This document shows, in pieces, positions 10,898 through 22,352 of a DNA stretch of 64,000 nt. How positions within the stretch are numbered: position 1 is the stretch's first letter; each line of letters starts with the position of its first letter. The stretch comes from Cardinalis cardinalis. Taxonomy: Eukaryota > Chordata > Aves > Passeriformes > Cardinalidae. The notes under the pieces were generated by a model. The model saw nothing but the letters and a program-made list of their open reading frames with translations, searched no databases and was not told the origin of the DNA. The position numbers were made by a program, and so were the translations under genes. Location of the stretch: the NCBI GenBank assembly GCA_014549065.1, contig JACDOX010000133.1:165853-229852 (forward strand), given 5' to 3'.

Positions 10898-11928
10898 TGG
10901 GAAAAACTCCCAATTCCAAGTGCCAGAGAAGACAATGAGACATAACAAAGCTTGGTTTGGGAGGGGGATTTCTTTAGGGAAGAGGGGAGAAGGCTGGACA
11001 GGGCGTGGGGGGAGTTTCAGCCCATCCCAGATCCAATCCAGCACTCCAGTAATTCAGTGGAAGCCAAACATTTTTCATATCCAACGANCACATTTTGGTG
11101 CAGAAAACAGCCTGTCCAGACAGGGTCCTGGGGCAGCTCATCCCAAGTGCTGGGAGCTTCACTGGGATGGTGCTGGAGCAGCAAAATGTCCTGAGACAGG
11201 GAAACCTTCCGGCCTCGTCCAGAGGGATTTCCCTTGGGAATGTTAAGGAGGCCCCAGCGAAGTCCTGAGCCCCTGCAGGGAGCCCTGCACTGAGTCCTGC
11301 CCCTCCCCTGGGGACACAGAGGCTGCTCAGACACATCCAGGAGAGCCTGGAATTCGCATCCCCATGTCCTGGGGACTCCTGGTGCTGCCCCAGATCCCAG
11401 AGCCACCTGCTTTAGGACATTCCAGCTGCCTTTCCATGGTTGTTCTGGGATGATCAGCTCAGGTTTGGCATCTGCCTCAGCTGCCTGAGGTGAGGCAGGT
11501 GAATCCACGCTTCACCTGCCAAGGAGTTTCCACTGGGAGCAAAGAGAGGCTGAGCCACAGAATTCCCCACTGTGACAGCTACAAAAAAACCCCTCTGGAG
11601 TGCACTGACCTCGCTGTGAACTTTACAGGGAGAAAAAACATTCCAGGAGCTGGGAGCTGCTGCTCCCTCAGCCTCGCTGGCTGTNCCTGCGTGCTGGAGC
11701 TGGCAGATCTCACCTGGCAGCAGCCACAGCCCTGGCACAGGGACCCAGGATGGCTCTGGAGGGAGCAGCTNCCAGCCTGGAGTGCCCTGGGATGGGAGGG
11801 CACAGCCAAAAAGCAGCAGGAGTTCCACAGGGAACAGCCACAAATGATGCTTGGGGCGACCAAAGCAGCAGGGCACGGACACCCTGTGTGCCAGCAGGAT
11901 GTGCCAGCAGCAGGGGATTGTGNTGGCT

Positions 11929-12105
11929 CACAGAATTCATGGAAAGGCCACGGGCAGGGACACCTTCCACTGTCCCAGGTGCTCCCAGCCCTGCCCAGCC
12001 TGGTCTTGGGCACTGCCAGGGATCCAGGGGCAGCCACAGCTGCTCTGGGCACCTGTGCCAGGGCCTCACACCCTCACAGGGAGGAATTCCTTCCCAAAAC
12101 CCCAT
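11929..12105 (-). mobile_element. CR1 LINE fragment, 3' end (reverse)
   Basis: Read on the plus strand it starts at the element's 3' end (CACAGAATTCATGGAAAGGC). It continues CAGGGACACCTTCCACTGTC, CCCAGCCTGGTCTTGGGCAC, CAGGGATCCAGGGGCAGCCA, then ACCCTCACAGGGAGGAATTC. This is the reverse complement of the CR1 3' region, with the element oriented on the minus strand and 5'-truncated. Confidence 0.92.
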
Positions 12106-12272
12106 CACCAGCGGGAAGCCATTCCCTTTTATCCTGATCTCTCCCTGAAAAGTTTCCCTGCGCTGCAGGGCAGGAGCTGAGCAGCTGGAAGAGCTGAACC
12201 CCATGGAAAAGGCAGCTCCAACATCTCCCTCCCCAGCAGCACAGCCACCCTCCCTCCCAGCATCCCCCCTGC

Positions 12273-12497
12273 TGCCATTCCAATGCTGCCATTCTAGGAT
12301 TGCCATTCCAGAATTGCCATTCCCAGATTGCCATTCCAGAACTGCCATCCCAGGATTGCCATCCCAGGACTGTTATTTCAACATTGCCATTCCAGGATTG
12401 CCATCCCAGGATTTCTATTCCAGAATTGCCATTCCCAGATTGCCGTTACAGAATTGCCATTCCAGAATTGCCATCCCAGCATTGCCATCCCAGGGCT
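12273..12497. repeat. 14-bp minisatellite, about 16 copies
   Basis: The unit is TGCCATTCCAGAAT with variants TGCCATCCCAGGAT. TGCC landmarks fall at 12273, 12287, 12301, 12315, 12329 and 12343, exactly 14 bases apart, continuing to 12483. Three units make 42 bases, which explains 14-residue repeating peptides in open frames on both strands. Those frames are not genes. Confidence 0.95.
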
Positions 12498-13545
12498 GTG
12501 CTGTGGCTGCCAGGAGAACAGGGCTCTGTTTTCCATGCACCTGATGCTGGAGGAGTTTGCCCTTTCCTTCCCTCCCCTCCTCAGAGCCAGCAGGACACAG
12601 CAGGGACAGCACAGGCACATTCCAGCAGGAGGAATTGGAGCCCAGCTGGAAAACCCAGCGCAGGAACTCCAAAGGCTGAGCCCACCCAGAGCCAGCTCGG
12701 TGATTTTTAGCACAANCCAGAGCATTGTTTGGGAAAAGCTCTGGGCTGGGCTTTGGAGCTGCCCCTGGCACCCCCAGCCCCACCAGCTGCACCAGTTTTC
12801 CCTGAGCCATGGGACATCCCTGCTCCAGAACCTCGGGATGATCAATCATCACCCAGGATCAAGGGCATTTCCCAAACCTCTCCCATCCTCCCTGTTTGTC
12901 CCACTGTGCTTTGTGCTTCCTGAGGCAGCAGTGAATGCTTAAATACCCCAAACATCCCACATTTGGGGNATGTGTGCCTGGATTCTGGAAGAGCTCATCC
13001 CTGCTGGTTTTCCCTCCATTCCCACCCTGGTGTATTTTTCATTCANTTTTGGCAACAAATTCCCAGCTTTTTTTTTTCGGCACCAGCAAATTCTGCTGTT
13101 TTGGAGAGAATTCCCAATTCAGCAGGAGAGAATTCCCAATCCAGCAGGATTTCCTGGAGCTCAAGAACAAGTTGACTTTTCTTTCTTTGTATTATTATTT
13201 TTAATATAAATAGAAATCTTTCTCCCTGCTGCCTCTCTCCTTCTAATTCCTAATTGGACAAGGCAGGCTCTTTCCTATTTCTGATAGGGCTGTGCAAAAT
13301 GATGAGATCCATTAAATTTCCAAGGGAAAAAAAAAACCCTCCAAGCCTTCTCTGCTGATTTCCAAACCCTCCCCTGAACACGCGTGCTCTGGGCAGGGTA
13401 ATTTTGTTTGGGGTAATTCACTTGTGCTAATTTCCTGGAAATCTTGCAGGATACATGACTCCGTTTTTGGGTGTTTTTCTACATAAATTCAGATTAATTT
13501 CCCTGAGAAATATTTAAGTGTAAAATATCTCCAGAGAGAGCACAG
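12498..13545. other. Unique sequence, no gene supported
   Basis: I see no CR1 and no exon. Around 13100-13150 a short repeat of GAGAATTCCCAATYCAGCAG occurs twice. The section from about 13200 onward is AT-rich. Confidence 0.5.
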
Positions 13546-13728
13546 GGTTGTTTTGGGTTCTTTTTGTTTTGGTTTGGTTTTTGGGGTTTTTTTGTTTTGT
13601 TTTTGGTTTTTTGTGTTTGTTTTTTTGTTGGTTTTTTTTTTGGTGGTTTTTGTTTTTGTGGGGTTTTTTGTTTGTTTGTTTGTTTTTGGGGTTTTTTTGG
13701 TTTTTTTTTGTTTGGTTGGGTTTTTTTA
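13546..13728. repeat. G/T-only simple-sequence tract
   Basis: From 13561 to 13727 (167 bases) the plus strand contains only G and T, with T-runs separated by G, GG or GGGG. The minus strand is therefore purely A and C, in (CAAAA)n-like form. It reads as a decayed (CAAA)n or poly(A)-derived repeat in minus orientation. Open frames through it are Phe/Leu/Trp/Gly or Lys/Gln/Asn/Pro-rich artefacts. Confidence 0.95.
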
Positions 13729-13786
13729 ATTGCAAGAGCAACGTGGTCTAGTGGAAGGTGGAATTGGAATAAATCCCTTTTAACCA

Positions 13787-14187
13787 AATTCCAACCCAAC
13801 CAATTCTAACCTAATTCCAGCCAAGAAAGATCCCTAATTCCAGTCAAGGGAAATCCCTAATTCCAGCCAGGGGAGATCCCTAATTCCAATCAAGGGAGAT
13901 CCCTAATTCCAATCAGGAAAGATCTCTAATTCCAATCAGGGGAGATCCCTAAATCCGATCAAGGGAGATCCTTAATTCCAATCAGAGGAGATCCCTAATT
14001 CCAATCAAGGAAGATCCCTAATTCCAATCAGGAAAGATCCTTAATTCCAACCAGGGGAGATCCCTACTTCCAACCAGGGGAGATTCTTAATTCCAATCAG
14101 GAAAGATCTCTAATTCTAGTCAGGGGAGATCCCTAATTCCAACCAGGAAAGATCCCTAATTCCAGCCAGGGCAAAACCCTAATTCCA
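13787..14187. repeat. 23-bp minisatellite, about 17 copies
   Basis: The unit resembles TTCCAATCAGGGGAGATCCC plus TAA. TTCC landmarks at 13861, 13884 and 13907 give a 23-bp period. Copies vary between AGCC, AGTC, AATC and AACC after TTCC, and between GGGGAGATCCC and GGAAAGATC. It starts 60 bp after the G/T tract. It is independent in sequence from the 23-bp array at 4.2 kb. Confidence 0.95.
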
Positions 14188-16520
14188 GTCCCCACAGCTG
14201 GACCCGAGGAGCTCGGCAGTCTCCTGCAGAAGGAGCAGGGATTGGGATGGAGCCTGGAGGGCAGCAGAGCAGCTCCTCACACTTCCCCATCCCTCTGCTC
14301 TCCCACCATGGACTCTTTCCCCCAGTATAACCCCACCAGGGAGATCTCTCCCCTTTGGGATTTTTGGGATGAGCTGCCGCCCTACAAATCCCAGCTGGCC
14401 CCGAGCTCTGCTGGAATTTGCTTTCACCTCCAGGTGGAGCAGGGCTGCTGTGGCAGGGCTCAGTCCTGCCGTCCCTCCCTGAATTCAGCCTCCCCTGGAT
14501 CCTACACCAGGAAGATCCCAAATGGATCCCAAATGTCACCTCTGGAGCCATCGTTTGTCAGGAAAGACGGACAGAGGACATGAGGTCCTGGAACCTTGGT
14601 GCCCACCACCATCCTGGGAGGTTCTGCAGGGGATTGCATTTTGGGATATCCCAATGCCATGAGGGGATGCAGGTTTGCAGCATCTTTCCCACATCAGGAG
14701 GAAGATTTGGGGCTTTCCAGGAGAAAGCCTCTCGGTCCAGGGTGGATTTTCACGCTCTGAGAGGCAGAATTTGGAAGCTGCTCCCAAGCCAGGAAGGGAA
14801 AATTGCAATCCAGGGAGGNGGGGAGGAAAACCTGGATGCAAAGCCACCCTCCTCACTTACAGGAAGCCAACTGGGAGGACGCAGTGTGGAAATGAACTTC
14901 CCAAAATAACGGGAATTTAACGCTAAGCAAAACACCCGGCCGCAGATGGACTTAATCACTCCGAAGTGAGGGAAGGTCATTAAACAAACAGCACAATCCA
15001 AAGTGTTGATTTTGGGGATATATCCAGCTATCAGCTCTTCAGGAGAGCAAATAAACCTCGGGAACTGCACGGCACAAAGGTCCCATGGGCGCTGAGACAA
15101 AGGGAAAATCCCAAACCCGAGCCTCTGCTGACACACCAGNTCCATAAAGGCTCTTTCACAGGGATGGAGGCAGGGCTGGGAAGGGAATGGGGATTTCCAG
15201 CAGCACTTTATGGGCATTTTTCTTCCCTGATTCCTTCTTTTTCTGCACTATAATCCCAATTCCACCATTAAAAACGTTGATGTGGATTGTGGTTGGTGGA
15301 ACCGTCCCTGGCCAAGAGCAGCTCCCGGGCTGCTGCTTCCCTAAAATTGTGATTCCTGGTGGCTCAGCCACTCCAGTGACCTCCTCAACCTTTTCCCTGT
15401 GGTAAAACCTGGGATATAACTTTTTATCCTCCTCCTCCTGTTTTCCTTCCTATCCAGCTCTGTTTTCAGAACAGATGATCCAGGGATCAGGGCTCACTAC
15501 GGAGTTTCCCGTTCCTTTTGCNGGCACAAGGAAATCTGTGCAAAAAGAGCACCAAAAGTTCAGCTTTTCCATAAATCCAGTACCCTGGAAGCCTCTAATT
15601 GGCATGGTGGGATCCTTACACTGGGCTTGATGGGAGTTCTGCACATGGAAATATGTGGGACCATAAAATGGGAATTCACCAAGTGCTTTCGACCCTGAAT
15701 CCCTCCCCAGTCTCCTGGATGGGGAATTTCACTGGTTTTATAGGAATAAAGCTGGGTAAAACNTTTGGAACGATCTTTTCTGTCCCATCTACATTCTGCA
15801 AAAGCAGGAGAGGGATTTTCCTGAACAAGCAAAGATCCTTTGCAGGGATTTAGGAGCGGGAGCGACGCAGAATGGCTGCNGAGCCTCTGGAGAGAGGATT
15901 TTCATGGAACAACCACTTGGAATAAATCAACCTCTTGGAATCACAGCTCCACACCACAGAGATGCCCAGATGCCAATGCACACACTCAGCAGAAGCAAAG
16001 AAATCAAAACCAGAGCTAAAAATCCCGGTTACAATCCCCCCAAGAACCAAGAGGGATGTGAATCCGCCTCTGGAGCTGCTTTTGGAAGGAGTCCCCGGAG
16101 CTCCCCACGCCAGCAAAAGCTCTGCTGGGCCCTCCTGATTTTCCTGAGTCACCAGACGGTCAAGCAAACATCAGGCACAGGATTCCTGTCCAGATCCCCA
16201 TCAAGGCGTTTGTTCCATACAGGAACCAACCCCGGCACGGACAAATTCCCCTCCCCAAACAACCCCGATGATTAGCGTTGATTAATGGGGCTGTTAGAGG
16301 CTCATTCATCACCAGTAACTCACAACATCTTTTTCCACACCAGTTCCANCTCCCGAGGAGCTGGAAAGGGAAATGGTTCTTTTTCATGGCTTTTGCTGCT
16401 ACCAAACACATCCCAGGTTTGGGGTTTTTGTAGGGTTGCCCACAAGACCTGCCCAGGTCCAAAACCTCTGCACAGCACAGGATTTTTCATTAATCGCCAT
16501 CTCTCTCCCATATTTTCTTA
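14188..16520. other. Unique sequence, no gene; possible conserved non-coding island at 14890-15130
   Basis: The 14890-15130 part is AT-richer, repeat-free, and contains homeodomain-like words (TTAATCACTCC, CATTAAACAAAC) and CpGs retained in non-island context. That would fit a constrained non-coding element. This is judged on composition only. A 155-codon minus-strand open frame (14750-15217) overlaps it with no recognisable domain. Confidence 0.4.
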
Positions 16521-16735
16521 AAATCATGGAATCATTTAAATTGGAACAGCCCTCTAAGACTGAGTCCAACCCATCATTCCCTCAGTGCTCCACTGACCGT
16601 GTCCCCAAGTGCCACATCCTGTTCTTAAATCCCTTCAGAGGTGGGGATTCTATCACTGCCAGGGTTGGACAACCCTTTCCAGGCAGAGATTTTCCATAAA
16701 ATCCAACCTAAACCTCCCCTGGCACACCTTGAGGA
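16521..16735 (-). mobile_element. CR1 LINE fragment, 3' end (reverse), older-subfamily type
   Basis: On the plus strand: AAATCATGGAATCATTTAAA, CCTCTAAGACTGAGTCCAAC, GTGTCCCCAAGTGCCACATC, TTGGACAACCCTTTCCAGGC, ATCCAACCTAAACCTCCCCT. The wording 'CCAAGTGCCACATC ... GGTGGGGATTCTATCACTGCC' differs from the common fragments here, so this is a different CR1 subfamily. Truncated, non-coding. Confidence 0.92.
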
Positions 16736-18629
16736 GGAGCACCCCTTACTTGGAGGTTGCTCAGTGTTGCTCAGCTTCTCAAATGATTTTGTTTCCCCCC
16801 CAAAGTTTAATTTTCCTGCAGGAAAGAACTGCCATAAACCCCTGGGTTTGGAAACCAGGCAGTCTGGGATGCTGGGTTGGGAATGATACAGCACAAGGAA
16901 AAATGAGGTCAGATTTTGGGCTGCAAACACATCCTTCCACCCAAAACCACAGATAGTGTCCCATGCATGGGACCTTGAAACACAAAACAGAGTCACACAT
17001 CCACCCTCAATGGCCAAGATTCCACCTGAGACATTCCCTGCATCCCCAGTGTGGGATCTGAGTGTTGGATTTCACAGGTTCCTACAGAGGAGTTGTTTGG
17101 GAAGGCGCAGGATAATTTGGGCTCACCCTATAAAAGGCACCACATCCCAAGAACACACAACCCTACAGATCCATTGGGAAAGGATGGCTCCATCCTCATG
17201 GATGCAGGAATCAGGGAGCAGCCAGGGNGGCTGGCAGCAACAAAAACCTCACAAGCAAAGTCCATAGCATGGAAAACTTTCTCCACTGTGTTATTCAATT
17301 TACCAATCAAAAAATAAGGAGCTGTTTCCTTACCTTCCTTGCTGGATCCAGCTCCAGTGGGGATCAGAGCTGTCTGGGATGGCCTCAGTGTTAATCCAGG
17401 CTCCTGCTCCAGTCCCAGCCCCTCATCTGCCCCTGGGCACCTTTGGGATACATAAAAAACCCCAGTAAGCCATTAATTCTTTTAGCAAACAGGAAGATCT
17501 GTGTTGCTGCTGCTCTGTTTTCCCACTTTTCTCTTTATCCAGGGATATCAGCAATGNGACAGCAACAAGGCAAAGCACCTGAGGAATGTGAGCAGAAAAC
17601 ACTGCCAGGCAGAGCTAAAATCCCTTGTGACAGTGGAACTGATCCCTGTCCTCCAGGAATGGGGCTGGGAAGGCTTTCCCAGGAAGTTCCACGTCTGGGA
17701 TGATGCTGTGGATGGAATTAGGGCTCCTCAGAGCCCCCCACACTCCAGTTCTTTCCCCAAACACTTCCCATTGTTCCAGTTCCCAGCCAGGCCCGTGGGA
17801 GGAGAGGCTCCTCCAGACTCATGGGGGTGACCCTAAGGATGAAAACCCAAATGGTCCCACTCCAAACCATCTTCCCGTGCTAAACGTGGGCATTTCCCAG
17901 AGATCAGGCAGCACTGAACCTCAGGAAAGGCAGGAACTTTCACTAATTCCTCCTCTCCTTCCATTCCTCCCCAAAGCCAAGTGGTGGAGGCCGAGTTGGA
18001 GGCAGGGGCTGGGCGTCCCCTGTCCCCAGGCTCCCCACGGAAGGATCATCTTTCCATGGAGCCACAGGGAGCTGCCATCACTCCTCTGACAGCTCTGGGG
18101 CTGTTTCCAGCCCGCTGGACTCTCCTCCTGTCACTGCCGATCGGAAAAAATCTCCAGTCATCCAAAAGTGGATTCCAGCAGGCCCTCCAGGTAATTCCTC
18201 AACCTTGAGACAGGCCTGCAGAGCCATCATTCCCTCCTTAATCCCCTAGAAAACATCCATGGGAATGGCAAGTTGGCTTCCCCCGCACGCCTGGCCCTCG
18301 CCCCGGAGCCTCAGTGCTCCCTGCCCGGGGCTGGAAGCCCAGCTCCTCCAGGAGCTCAGTTCCAGGTCAACGAGCCCATGAAGAGCGACTGGATGGAAGG
18401 AATGGCACATGCCATTCCCNTGATGGGACGTGGCCAGAAGGGCTTTCCCCAGCTGACGCTGTCCTTGGGCCATTATTATTCCTGCATTATTCCTGCAGCA
18501 CCTGGGTGCTGCCCCATCCCGGGAACGCAGCAGCTCATCCCAGCACTGGGAGCCTCTGGAAATGAGCCCAGCTGGGGGCTCTCCCCTCCTTTTCCCACCA
18601 ATCCACGCTTATGTGTTAACAACAACAAT
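16736..18629. other. Unique sequence, no gene supported
   Basis: No repeat family is recognised. Open frames of 80-130 codons at 16900-18100 show no conserved features. Confidence 0.55.
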
Positions 18630-18730
18630 TGTGCAAGCTGGGATAGTGGAAATTGTCCCTTCCCGTGGCAGGGGGTGGGATGGGATGAGATTGAAGGTCC
18701 CTTCCATCCCAAACCATTCCAGGATTCTCC
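18630..18730 (+). mobile_element. CR1 LINE fragment, 3' end
   Basis: CAAGCTGGGATAGTGGAAAT, TTCCCGTGGCAGGGGGTGGG, GATGAGATTGAAGGTCCCTT and CCATCCCAAACCATTCCAGG follow the CR1 terminus. The last 30 or so bases are also the first unit of the adjacent 49-bp tandem repeat. Confidence 0.9.
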
Positions 18731-18890
18731 AATAATTTATTTAACGTCCCTTCCATCCCAAACCGTTCCAGGTATCTCCAATAATTTATTTACGGTCCCT
18801 TCCATCCCAAACCATTCCAGGTATCTCCAATAATTTATTTAAGGTCCTTTCCATCCCAAACCATTCCAGGATTCTCCAATAATTTACTTT
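18694..18890. repeat. 49-bp tandem repeat seeded by a CR1 3' end, four copies
   Basis: Each unit contains GGTCCCTTCCATCCCAAACC, an ATTCCAGG(A/T)(T/A)TCTCC block and AATAATTTATTTAA. The TCC after GGTCC recurs at 18698, 18747, 18796 and 18845, exactly 49 bases apart, with only a few substitutions between copies. Unit 1 begins inside the CR1 terminus, so the array grew from CR1 plus about 20 bp of target-site flank. Confidence 0.93.
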
Positions 18891-21082
18891 TAAATGTTAT
18901 AAGTATATTCTGTGGGTTTATATCTATATTTTCAATGAGGCATCAGCCAGGGAGGGAGAAGTGATCAAACCACCTAACGGATCAAGGAATTGTAATTCCT
19001 AGAGTTAGGATCATCACAATGCAGAAATTTTTGCACACAGAGGATGGAAACTGAATTGTAAGAGGGTTTTTGAATTCTCCCTTTGAAATGATCAGTTCTC
19101 ATAAATTATGGGAAGGAAGCACCTCCTAAAAAAATGGATACAGGAGTGGGTTTGGGGATTATGGTGCTGAAAACAAGGATCACAGGGTACAAGGAAAGGG
19201 AACTGGGCACTATTCCCCTGAGGAATCTCCTTAGATCTGCAGAAGAGTCTCTGGAACAAGTGCAAGTGTCCCTGGAATTGTCCCTTTTCCCATTAAAATT
19301 CACAGAGGAGGATCAAGAGTTAATGGATTCAGATTTCCCCCCTCAAAACTTTTTTGCTGATCACCATCCACTGGGGTCTCCAACTTTAACTGTGCAGGAT
19401 GTTTCTCCTGCTTTTCCTCCACCCCTTAAGGATTTTCCTTTGTTCCCATTAACACCATGTGTGTTCTTCCCAGGACTGGATCCATCCTTTTGTGGGACTA
19501 AACCAACACAAAGGATCCTGCCCAGTTTGTTTGCACCCAATCCCGAGGGAAAAAAGCAGGTCCTACAAAAATGAAGGAGGAGAGCAAGCATGAGTCCAGC
19601 AGTTTTCATGGCATTCAGCCAGGCTGGAAACACTGATGGCAATAATTGCCTGGAGCCTCCCAAAAAGCGCTGGCCACTGATTTTCCAAATTCTGAAAGAC
19701 CTCTGTTTGTGAGCAACCACCAGACCCCACCAGCTCCGCCTGACCAAATACTCCACAGTGACATCATTCCACACTGGCATCATCCTGAGAGAAAAACCAC
19801 AGCATTCCTGGAGCCCCAGCAGAAACTCGACTCATGGAATGCCTAATCCTAGAGTGGACTTTATCCCTGTTTTCCTATGAGTCATTTTCCATCCCACTGT
19901 CTGCCCCAAAATGCTTTTTTTGTTGTTTATTTATTAAAGGGTTCTCTCAATGGCTTCATTGATGACCGAAGAAAGGAGGGAAGGAGGCAGGGACTGGGCA
20001 TCCCAGGGATCTGCCACTGAGCCTGGCCTAGCTAAACCCAGCTGCCTGGGCCTGACTGCCANCAGACCTGCTGCCAAAACCTGGGACAGCATGGGAGCAG
20101 CAGGATGCAGACCAGGCTTTGTGTTCTAAAGCAAAGTCACGTCACAAGTAATAACAACAAGAGAAGAGACATTGCTTGATTTTCCAGGAGTGACACGGGA
20201 TGGAAGGATGGGGTTGTTTTGGTTGACTGTCAAAGCTCCATTTTTTGGCACTAAAGGAAAGGCCCCCAGGCCTGTNTGATGGGAACTGGAAGAAAACTAT
20301 GGGTCAACCCAAAAAAGTGGAACTGGCTGGTCCAAATCCATAATCCAAAGAAAATGCTGGATCCAGGCCTTGTCTATGCAGAGCACAGCATCAGCCCTGT
20401 GGGTGCAAGGCAAAAGGAGGATAAAGCACCCAATTATTTAATAAATACCATTAATTGTGCAATCTGACCAATCTCCATCATCTCAGCAGCCCAAGGACCC
20501 CTGGCAGATCCCAGTGGTGACCATGCCATGAAGGAGCACATTGTCCTTCAACATCCTTCCAGCACTGTCCTGGCACAGGGTGGGACTCACAAGTTCCACT
20601 AACACCAAAAATCACAGATCTAAACCAACAACATCCTCAACTCCCCGGCTTCAAAGAGAGGCTCTGCCTTCCCCAGCCCCAGCCAAACACAAGGAATGGA
20701 CTCCAGGCCGTGCATTTCCATCCACACCTCCATAAATCCGTGACAGGAGCAGGACAGCCAGGCCAGCCCCCGACCTCTCCTGGCGCTGACAGGAGGCTCC
20801 CAGAGCAAATGTTCCACACGTTTGTCTTCGATTTGTTCTTCAGCAGGAGGAGCAAAGGTCAAACCTGGGCTCCCCCAGGAGGGCCCATTTGCTGTCCAGA
20901 TGTGATGAACACGAAGGGCTTTTCTGGGAATGGACAAACAGCTGCTCTGCAGCCCCAGCACCATTCCCACCTTCCTGCTGTTGGGAATGTGTCGGTTCCC
21001 TTGGGCTTGTGCACCAGGGATGGGGCTTGGGATCAGCAGAGTGCAGGGAGGTGTCTTACTCATACAGCACCTGGTCTGTACT
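18891..21082. other. Unique, AT-richer sequence; one open frame of note
   Basis: This section is less GC-rich than its surroundings. It contains an open frame at 19134-19574 (listed separately) and a near-CRE word TCACGTCA at about 20136. No CR1 was found. Nothing else can be supported. Confidence 0.5.
19134..19574 (+). other. 146-codon open frame of unknown status
   Basis: An uninterrupted frame from ATG at 19134 to a TGA at 19572. It lies in AT-richer, non-repetitive DNA where stop codons should be more frequent. The product has an ordinary mixed composition, with an acidic middle (EEDQELMDSD) and a Pro/Phe-rich second half. I recognise no family, and no splice sites or polyadenylation signal tie it to a transcript. 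It could be chance, a degraded gene or retroelement relic, or an unannotated small exon. Chance is most likely. Confidence 0.12.
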
Positions 21083-21400
21083 GAATCATGAAATCATGGA
21101 ATGGTTTGGGCTGGAAAAAGATCTAAAAGATCATCTTGTTCCAACTCTGATCCATGGGCAGGGACACCTTCCACTGTNCCAGGGTGCTCCAAGCCCTGTC
21201 CAGCCTGGNCTTGGACACTGCCAAGGATTCAGGGGCAGCCACATCCTCTCTGGGCAACCTGTGCTCACCCTCCCAGGGAAGGATCTTCTTTCCCTGGAAA
21301 TTTTCCAGGAATTTAGATGGAATATGTTCCCAACATTCCNTCTAAAACTGCTCTGGTTCAGTTTACAAGCCTAAGGAAGCTTGACCACCTTCACAAAGCC
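21083..21400 (-). mobile_element. CR1 LINE fragment, 3' end (reverse), one of the longest here
   Basis: On the plus strand: GAATCATGAAATCATGGAAT, GGTTTGGGCTGGAAAAAGAT, GGCAGGGACACCTTCCACTG, CAAGCCCTGTCCAGCCTGG, CAGGGGCAGCCACATCCTCT, then a more diverged stretch (CATTCCNTCTAAAACTGCTC, CACAAAGCCCCTGTTCCCCG) that continues CR1 toward its 5' side. The 5' limit near 21400 is uncertain. Confidence 0.9.
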
Positions 21401-22084
21401 CCTGTTCCCCGGGAGAAGGGGCAAGCCCCATCTCCTGTGAAGANAAGGAGAGGCAGAACCCTCTGAGCCTCCACCCTCAGCCAGGTCCTCCAGCCTCAGC
21501 CCTCCAGCCTCAGCCAGGTCCCACAGTGGGGATGACACTCATGGCAGCTCCATCCAGACCACACAACCCCCCCTGCAGCAAGCACCGGGCAGAATCTCAA
21601 ANTGGGGGGAAAACCCCAGCAGGGCCATGGCCCGGAGTCAGGGAGAGCCGGATCCAATGGTCCTGGAAGCTGCAGCAACTCCCAGTGCTTCTGCTTTGTC
21701 TGCTTGGGCTAATTGCTTTCAGGCTGTCAAGAGCTGCACGTCCTCAGAGCCAAGCCTAAGTCTGGTCCAATCCTGACTTATCCCAGAGCAAAAAATTCCT
21801 TACTGTCACTCCAGCCAGGAATGCACATGGTTCCAATGGGCTGAGCAGTGCAATCAACCTCGGTGCCCACCTNCCACCTCCTCTTCATCCCACACAGATC
21901 AAGTTCCTTAAACCTGGGGTGGTTTTTTTTGGTTTTCTTTTTTTTTTGAGGTTGAACACCAGGTAAGAACAAAGATATCTCCTCAGCTGGAGGTTTTTTA
22001 TCCGCTCCCAANGCTGAAATTATTGTGGTGTGAAAATGATTACCCCAACAGAGGGAAAGTTACCTCCCCAGGACAGTCTGAGAC

Positions 22085-22092
22085 ATGCAAAT
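22085..22092 (+). promoter_or_regulatory. POU octamer ATGCAAAT
   Basis: Exact match to the octamer bound by POU-domain factors, in AT-rich context (GACATGCAAATATATCC). An 8-base match is expected by chance about once per 30 kb per window when both strands are counted, so this is only a candidate. Confidence 0.2.
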
Positions 22093-22352
22093 ATATCCAT
22101 GATCTTTGCCATTTGCAGNGCAGTGGAAAATTGCTAAGAAAAGTTCCCATTGTGTCGGGGATGCCACTCCAACCTCCTGGAATTTCTCTCTCCCTCCCCC
22201 CCTCCCTTCCCCTCTGGCAGCTAAAAATGGCTCCAAACTCCCCAAAATGCCAGAGGTTGGACAGTGATGCTGGAGCTCCAGGAGGAAAGGGATGAGGATG
22301 TCCAAGTGCACGGCTCACTGCTCCCTCCCAGACTCAGGGAGTGCAGGGCTCC

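Larger units (their letters stand above)
9915..11928. other. Unique sequence, no gene supported
   Basis: It holds one short CR1 terminus (10426-10527) and a (GA)n run (10879-10897). The rest is unique. Overlapping open frames of 125-200 codons at 9940-11044 show no conserved domain. Confidence 0.55.

Noticed and set aside
13546..13728. G-quadruplex or telomere-like sequence
   Set aside because: GGGG runs are too far apart and there is no TTAGGG periodicity.
13548..13799. Lys/Gln/Asn/Pro-rich and Phe/Trp/Gly-rich open frames
   Set aside because: Translations of the G/T-only tract.
13787..14187. CRISPR-like regular repeat
   Set aside because: The units are contiguous with no spacers, and the host is clearly a bird genome.
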